Origin: Thermoleophilia bacterium
Lineage (GTDB): Bacteria > Actinomycetota > Thermoleophilia > Gaiellales > Gaiellaceae
Direction: 5' to 3'
Assembly: GCA_025927435.1 (NCBI GenBank)
Contig: JAICLM010000085.1
Coordinates: 1 to 8,277, forward strand
DNA length: 8,277 bases
In this document: positions 4,941 to 8,277 of the stretch, piece after piece
Layout of the letters: each line of letters opens with the position of its first letter
Position numbering within the stretch: position 1 is the first letter of the stretch
The notes under the pieces: model-generated
Databases searched by the model: none
What the model saw: only the letters and a program-made list of their open reading frames with translations
Told to the model about the DNA's origin: nothing
Position numbers and translations under genes: made by a program

Positions 4941-5899
4941 TTCTCGGAGTCGAGACCTCGTGCGACGAGACCGCCGCGGCGCTCGTCACCGAGGAGGGTG
5001 AGATCCGCTCGAGCGTCGTGTCGTCGCAGGCGGAGCTGCACGCGCGCTACGGCGGCGTCGTACCCGAAGTCGCGTCGCGCCGGCATCTCGAGCTCGTAAC
5101 GCCCGTGATCCGCGAGGCGCTCGCCGAAGCGGACGCCGGGCTCCAGGACGTCGACCGGATCGCGGTGACCCGCGGCCCCGGCCTGATCGGCGCACTCCTC
5201 GTCGGGCTCGCCGCTGCGAAGGCCGTCGCCTGGTCGCGCCGCCTGCCGCTCGTCCCCGTCGACCACCTCGACGGCCACGTTGCGTCGCTCTACCTCCAGC
5301 CGGATCCGCTCGACCCGCCGTTCCTCTGCCTGCTCGCGAGCGGTGGCCACACGATGCTGCTCGACGTCCGCTCGCACACCGAGCGAGAGCTGCTCGGGTC
5401 GACGCTCGACGACGCGGCGGGGGAGGCGTTCGACAAGGGGGCGCGGCTGCTCGGCCTCGGCTACCCCGGCGGCCGCGAGATCGACCGTCTCGCGCGCGAG
5501 GGAGACCCGAGTGCCTACGTCTTCCCCGTCGCCCGGGTGCCGGGCCTCGACTTCTCGTTCTCGGGGCTGAAGACGGCGCTGCTGTACGCGGTCCGCGAGC
5601 TGGACGCGGACGAGCTGGAGGCGCGCCGCTCGAACCTCGCCGCCTCGTACCAGCACGCGATCGTGCGGGCGCTCGTGGAGCGGGTCCGCGAGGCGGCGGA
5701 GCAGACCGGGCGGGAGCAGGTCGCGATCGTCGGCGGGGTCGCGGCGAACTCGGCGCTGCGGGCTGCACTGCCGGACGCAGCCGCGGCACCGCTCGCCCTC
5801 TGCACCGACAACGCGGCGATGATCGCCTCGGCCGCTCGCTGGATCGACGCCGTGCCGTACCCGAAGTACCTGGCGCTCGACGCGTACGCATCGCGCTAA
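4916..5899 (+). CDS. tsaD: tRNA N6-adenosine threonylcarbamoyltransferase TsaD
   Basis: The 327-residue protein (from GTG 4916) is the catalytic subunit of t6A synthesis, moving threonylcarbamoyl from its AMP adduct to A37 of tRNA. Visible motifs are LGVETSCDETA (10-20), VVPEVASRRHLE (48-59), TRGPGLIGALLVG (85-97), HLDGH (117-121) with the two metal-binding His, SGGHT (142-146), DDAAGEAFDK (165-174), GYPGG (182-186), FSFSGLKT (213-220), GGVAAN (273-278) and CTDNAAMIA (296-304), whose Asp298 is the third metal ligand. The start is uncertain. GTG 4916 is the nearest ATG/GTG/TTG and adds seven residues before the usual N-terminus. CTG 4937 or ATT 4940 would give the usual family start, with 320 or 319 residues. 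GAGGA at 4899-4903 lies 12 bases before the GTG. It is the last gene of the overlapping cluster. Confidence 0.94.
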   Translation: MEGPGRTLILGVETSCDETAAALVTEEGEIRSSVVSSQAELHARYGGVVPEVASRRHLELVTPVIREALAEADAGLQDVDRIAVTRGPGLIGALLVGLAAAKAVAWSRRLPLVPVDHLDGHVASLYLQPDPLDPPFLCLLASGGHTMLLDVRSHTERELLGSTLDDAAGEAFDKGARLLGLGYPGGREIDRLAREGDPSAYVFPVARVPGLDFSFSGLKTALLYAVRELDADELEARRSNLAASYQHAIVRALVERVREAAEQTGREQVAIVGGVAANSALRAALPDAAAAPLALCTDNAAMIASAARWIDAVPYPKYLALDAYASR

Positions 5900-5943
5900 G
5901 CTCGCCGCGGCGTCAGGTTTTTCCACCCCATTTGCAGCGACAT

Positions 5944-5949
5944 AAGGAG
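5944..5949 (+). promoter_or_regulatory. Strong ribosome binding site for glutamate dehydrogenase
   Basis: AAGGAG sits 6 bases before TTG 5956. It is one of the strongest SD sequences in the window and fixes an otherwise weak TTG start codon. Confidence 0.8.
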
Positions 5950-5955
5950 TAGACC

Positions 5956-7224
5956 TTGGCAGTCGCAACGACGTCCCACCTGCGCGAGAACCCGTTCGAG
6001 CTGGCCCGCGAGCAGCTGCGCCGCGTCGGCGAGACCTTCGAGATCGACCCCAACCTCATCGCCGTGCTCGGCGAGTGCAAAAAGGCGATCGAGGTCTCGA
6101 TCCCCGTCAGCATGGACGACGGCTCGACGAACGTCTTCAAGGGCTACCGGGTCACCCACAACATCGCGCGCGGGCCGTCGAAGGGCGGCATCCGCTACCA
6201 CCCGGACGTCACCGTCGACGAGGTCAAGGCGCTCGCGATGTGGATGACGTGGAAGTGCGCGCTGATGGGAATCCCGTTCGGCGGCGCCAAGGGCGGCGTC
6301 GTCTGCGACCCGAAGAAGATGTCGCGCCACGAGCTCGAGGGGATGACGCGGCGCTTCACGAGCGAGATCATCAACGAGATCGGCCCGGAGAAGGACATCC
6401 CGGCCCCGGACGTCGGCACCGACGGCTCGACGATGGCCTGGATCTTCGACACGTACTCGATGAACAAGGGCCACTCGGTGCTGGGCGTCGTGACGGGCAA
6501 GCCCCTCACGATCGGCGGCTCGCTCGGCCGTGTCGAGGCCACCTCGCGCGGCGCGCTCTTCTGCATCCGCGACGCGGTCGCCAAGCTCGACAAGCGCATC
6601 GCAGGGATGAAGGTCGTCGTTCAGGGCTTCGGGAACGTCGGCAGCTACCTCGCGCAGTTCCTGCACCAGGAGGGCGCAACCGTGGTGGCGATCTCCGACT
6701 CGACCACTGCGCTCTACAACCCGAAGGGCATCGACGTGCCGGCCGCGTTCGCCTACAAGGCCGAGAACCGCACGCTCGCCGGCCTCAAGGACGCCGAGGC
6801 CATCACGAGCGAGGAGCTGGTGCTGCTCGAGTGCGACATCCTCGCGCCGTGCGCGCTCGAGCAGGTGATCACCGAGGAGAACGCGCACCAGGTCAAGGCT
6901 TCGATCATCTGCGAAGGCGCGAACGGGCCGGTCACGCCGTCGGCCGACGCGATCCTCGAGGACAAGGGCATCCTCATCCTCCCCGACGTGCTCGCGAATG
7001 CGGGTGGCGTCGTCGTCTCGTACTTCGAGTGGGTGCAGGGCCTGCAGGAGTACTTCTGGAAGGAGGTCGAGGTGAACGCGAAGCTCAACGACATCGTGAG
7101 CCGCGCGTTCGACGAGACCTGGGAGACCGCCCAGAGCCGCAAGCTCCCGATGCGCGTCGCGTCCTACGGGATCGCCGTGCAGCGCGTCGCCGAGGCCACC
7201 GTCACGCGGGGCATCTACCCGTAA
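5956..7224 (+). CDS. gdhA: Glu/Leu/Phe/Val family dehydrogenase, glutamate dehydrogenase
   Basis: The 422-residue length suits the short, hexameric class of glutamate dehydrogenase, which interconverts glutamate with 2-oxoglutarate and ammonium. The N-terminal substrate domain shows GPSKGGIRYHP (73-83), MTWKCAL (97-103) and PFGGAKGG (107-114) with the catalytic Lys112, then PAPDVGT (149-155) with the conserved Asp152. The Rossmann domain carries GFGNVGS (224-230). Asp248 at the end of the second strand suggests NAD(H) preference, as an inference. NAGGVVVSYFEW (348-359) is the family's C-terminal signature, with the Ser355 seen in glutamate-specific enzymes. TTG 5956 has an ideal SD. The 56-base gap after tsaD suggests its own promoter, but I see no convincing -35/-10 pair; TAAGCT at the tsaD stop is only a weak -10 candidate. 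A strong hairpin follows the gene. Confidence 0.95.
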   Translation: MAVATTSHLRENPFELAREQLRRVGETFEIDPNLIAVLGECKKAIEVSIPVSMDDGSTNVFKGYRVTHNIARGPSKGGIRYHPDVTVDEVKALAMWMTWKCALMGIPFGGAKGGVVCDPKKMSRHELEGMTRRFTSEIINEIGPEKDIPAPDVGTDGSTMAWIFDTYSMNKGHSVLGVVTGKPLTIGGSLGRVEATSRGALFCIRDAVAKLDKRIAGMKVVVQGFGNVGSYLAQFLHQEGATVVAISDSTTALYNPKGIDVPAAFAYKAENRTLAGLKDAEAITSEELVLLECDILAPCALEQVITEENAHQVKASIICEGANGPVTPSADAILEDKGILILPDVLANAGGVVVSYFEWVQGLQEYFWKEVEVNAKLNDIVSRAFDETWETAQSRKLPMRVASYGIAVQRVAEATVTRGIYP

Positions 7225-7229
7225 GCACA

Positions 7230-7252
7230 TGGGGGAACCCATGGTTCCCCCA
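7230..7252. terminator. Perfect hairpin between gdhA and the glutaredoxin-like gene
   Basis: Arms at 7230-7239 and 7243-7252 form 10 continuous base pairs (core GGGGGAACC / GGTTCCCCC) with a three-base CAT loop, 5 bases after the gdhA stop. No T-run follows, so this is not a textbook intrinsic terminator. It may act as a Rho-assisted or T-less terminator, an mRNA 3' stabiliser, or a protein-binding palindrome upstream of the next gene. Confidence 0.5.
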
Positions 7253-7274
7253 CGAACGCCTCCTTATCGATCAA

Positions 7275-7523
7275 GTGCCGGTCGAAGTCGTCCTTTACAC
7301 CGCGTCCGGCTGTCACCTCTGCGAGGCAGCCAAGCGGGTGGTCACGAAGGCGCAGTACGAGCTCGGCTTCGAGCTGCGGGAGGTCGCGATCGACGGAGAT
7401 CCCGAGCTGGAGGCCGCGTACCGGGAGTGGATCCCGGTCGTGGAGATCGACGGCCGGCGCAGGTTCGTCTACCACGTGCACCCGGACGCGCTGCGCCGGG
7501 CAGTTGCACAAGCGGGCGACTAG
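7275..7523 (+). CDS. Glutaredoxin-like (thioredoxin-fold) small protein
   Basis: The 82-residue protein begins with a beta strand, VEVVLYTASGCHLCEAAK, holding the redox pair C13-H-L-C16. It continues with a helix, the EVAIDGDPEL strand-turn, and IPVVEIDGRRRF, where the Pro is the expected cis-proline beside the active site. This matches the short actinobacterial glutaredoxin-family proteins (DUF836/NrdH-like). They probably reduce disulfides or glutathione-independent thiols in the cytoplasm; the true partner is unknown. GTG 7275 directly precedes the first strand. No SD is seen, and the preceding hairpin could shape access to the start. It lies between gdhA and the redox sensor gene rex; the gap to rex is 52 bases. 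The fold is clear; the exact subfamily is less sure. Confidence 0.86.
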   Translation: MPVEVVLYTASGCHLCEAAKRVVTKAQYELGFELREVAIDGDPELEAAYREWIPVVEIDGRRRFVYHVHPDALRRAVAQAGD

Positions 7524-7561
7524 GGCGGCTGGTACAACAAAGAGCGCTGTTACGCAGTCGA

Positions 7562-7570
7562 AGGAAGGGG
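7562..7570 (+). promoter_or_regulatory. Ribosome binding site for rex
   Basis: AGGAAGGGG ends 5 bases before GTG 7576, with the GGAAGG core 7 bases away. It supports this start over an in-frame TTG at 7504, which would overlap the preceding gene and add 24 residues lacking Rex features. Confidence 0.6.
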
Positions 7571-7575
7571 GTCGT

Positions 7576-8196
7576 GTGGCCGAGCGCTTGAACGTCGGCG
7601 TCGCCGCCCGCCTGTCCCGGTACCTCCAGGTGCTGACGCAGGCACGGAAGATGGGCAAGACGAGGATCTCGTCGCAGGAGATCGCGGAGTACACCAACAT
7701 CAACGCGACGCAGATCCGCCGCGACCTCTCCAACTTCGGCAAGTTCGGCAAGCGTGGCGTCGGCTACTCGATCGAGCTGCTGCTCGACGCGATCCGGAAG
7801 ATCCTTCGCACACAGGGTCAGCACAACGTCGCACTCGTCGGCGCCGGCCGGCTGGGGCAGGCGATCGCCTCGTCCTCGATCTTCGCGGAGCATGGCATCA
7901 ACATCGCCGTGGTCGTCGACACCGACGAGGCAAAGCTCGGGCAGCCGATCGGGCGCGTTGCGGTCGAGCCGTACGAACGCCTCGCGGAGCTCGTGCGCGA
8001 GCACAACGTCGTCGTGGGCGTGCTCGCCGTGCCGGCCGACGGGGCGCAGCAAGCGGCGGACGACCTCGTCTCGGCCGGGGTGCAGATCATCTTCAACTAC
8101 TCCGAGGCGCTGCTCGAGACTCCGGGCGACGTGACTGTGCACACGTCGAACCCCGCGGTCGAGCTGCTGTACGCGCTGTATTTCCATCTGACGTAG
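7576..8196 (+). CDS. rex: Redox-sensing transcriptional repressor Rex
   Basis: The 206-residue protein has the two-domain Rex plan. An N-terminal winged helix (about 8-75) contains ISSQEIAEYTNINATQIRRD (31-50) and the wing signature LSNFGKFGKRGVGY (51-64). A Rossmann domain follows, with the nucleotide turn VGAGRLG (88-94) and an acidic strand end at Asp115 that suits NAD(H) over NADP(H). The C-terminus NPAVELLYALYFHLT includes the swapped helix region used for dimerisation. Rex dimers bind operators when NAD+ is high and leave when NADH rises, controlling respiration and fermentation genes. Length matches the family. GTG 7576 is chosen for its purine-rich SD. I did not find a convincing Rex operator upstream, so autoregulation is not shown. 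hemA, a frequent rex neighbour in actinobacteria, does not directly follow. Confidence 0.95.
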   Translation: MAERLNVGVAARLSRYLQVLTQARKMGKTRISSQEIAEYTNINATQIRRDLSNFGKFGKRGVGYSIELLLDAIRKILRTQGQHNVALVGAGRLGQAIASSSIFAEHGINIAVVVDTDEAKLGQPIGRVAVEPYERLAELVREHNVVVGVLAVPADGAQQAADDLVSAGVQIIFNYSEALLETPGDVTVHTSNPAVELLYALYFHLT

Positions 8197-8221
8197 CGCT
8201 TCGCTCGCGCCTCGGCTCGCG

Positions 8222-8277
8222 GTGCTGGCCGCCGTCGCGGCTGCACTCGCCCTCGCCGCATGCGTGCCGCTCGTGCA
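8222..8277 (+). CDS. Possible start of a lipoprotein gene (cut by the window end)
   Basis: From GTG 8222 the frame reads a hydrophobic Ala/Leu stretch ending in LALAAC, a good lipobox with Cys14, and stays open to the window edge. The frame opens after a TGA at 8189-8191 and has no earlier ATG, GTG or TTG. The signal is short, lacks the usual N-terminal Arg/Lys, and no SD is visible, so the true start or even the strand could differ. GC-rich DNA easily produces Ala/Leu runs. Confidence 0.3.
   Translation, partial: MLAAVAAALALAACVPLV

Noticed and set aside
5903..5912. CGCCGCGGCG palindrome followed by TTTTT (5918-5922) after tsaD as an intrinsic terminator
   Set aside because: The palindrome has no room for a loop beyond a 3-bp stem, and five intervening bases separate it from the T-run.
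5896..7242. A 448-codon minus-strand open frame antisense to gdhA
   Set aside because: It mirrors the glutamate dehydrogenase gene, is rich in Arg/Asp/Ala/Val from GC-biased codons read backwards, and shows no family motif. Long antisense frames are expected in GC-rich genes.
6075..7274. An open frame running through gdhA into the glutaredoxin-like gene
   Set aside because: The upstream 1.2 kb is an out-of-frame shadow of gdhA rich in Arg, His and Gly. The thioredoxin-fold domain starts exactly at GTG 7275.
7532..7553. Imperfect dyad AACA-N8-TGTT upstream of rex as a possible Rex operator
   Set aside because: The half-sites are in the opposite order to the known TTGTGA...TCACAA type, the arms are only four bases, and the central AGCGCT palindrome is common in GC-rich DNA.
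8130..8150. GACGTG...CACGTC dyad near the 3' end of rex
   Set aside because: It lies within conserved coding sequence, the arms are short, and codon use alone explains it.

Overview
The window is GC-rich bacterial chromosome with a strong G/C preference at third codon positions. It uses GTG and TTG starts freely, and several genes lack a Shine-Dalgarno (SD) sequence but have a TANNNT-like hexamer just upstream of the start codon, which suggests leaderless transcripts. These traits, with a Rex repressor, an FmdB-type zinc ribbon and a GAP/Sap-type membrane protein, point to a high-GC actinobacterium. Thermoleophilia (Gaiellales/Solirubrobacterales) is my best guess, an inference not supported by any search. 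I see no insertion sequence, phage gene, CRISPR array, tRNA or rRNA. No stretch over 300 bases lacks a gene.

Layout. (a) 1-1029: the 3' part of a large multi-pass membrane protein. (b) 1104-1772: a six-helix GAP/Sap-like membrane protein. (c) 1807-3167: a tight rightward group of an FmdB-like zinc ribbon protein, the transcript-cleavage factor GreA and a family 4 iron-sulfur uracil-DNA glycosylase. (d) 3164-3463, minus strand: a DUF1330 protein, the only leftward gene. Its 3' end overlaps the glycosylase gene through a shared CTAG, and its 5' end lies 15 bp from tsaE. (e) 3479-5899: tsaE-tsaB-rimI-tsaD, each gene overlapping the next. It encodes three parts of the bacterial t6A tRNA-modification machinery plus a GNAT acetyltransferase. 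(f) 5956-7224: a Glu/Leu/Phe/Val-type glutamate dehydrogenase with a strong SD and a TTG start. (g) 7275-7523: a glutaredoxin-like CxxC protein, preceded by a perfect 10-bp-stem hairpin. (h) 7576-8196: the NADH/NAD+ sensor repressor Rex. (i) 8222-8277: perhaps the start of a lipoprotein gene, cut by the window edge.

How they fit together. The window is mostly housekeeping: transcription fidelity and repair (GreA, glycosylase), t6A37 formation (TsaE, TsaB and TsaD; TsaC is not here), nitrogen/carbon balance (glutamate dehydrogenase) and redox sensing (glutaredoxin-like protein, Rex). I found no convincing undescribed system. The most interesting signals are small-scale: interlocked divergent promoter-like hexamers in a 15-bp gap, a C-terminal QLGLF sequence on the glycosylase that looks like a sliding-clamp-binding motif, the lack of a well-placed canonical start codon for tsaD, and a greA stop codon lying inside the likely -10 element of the next gene.
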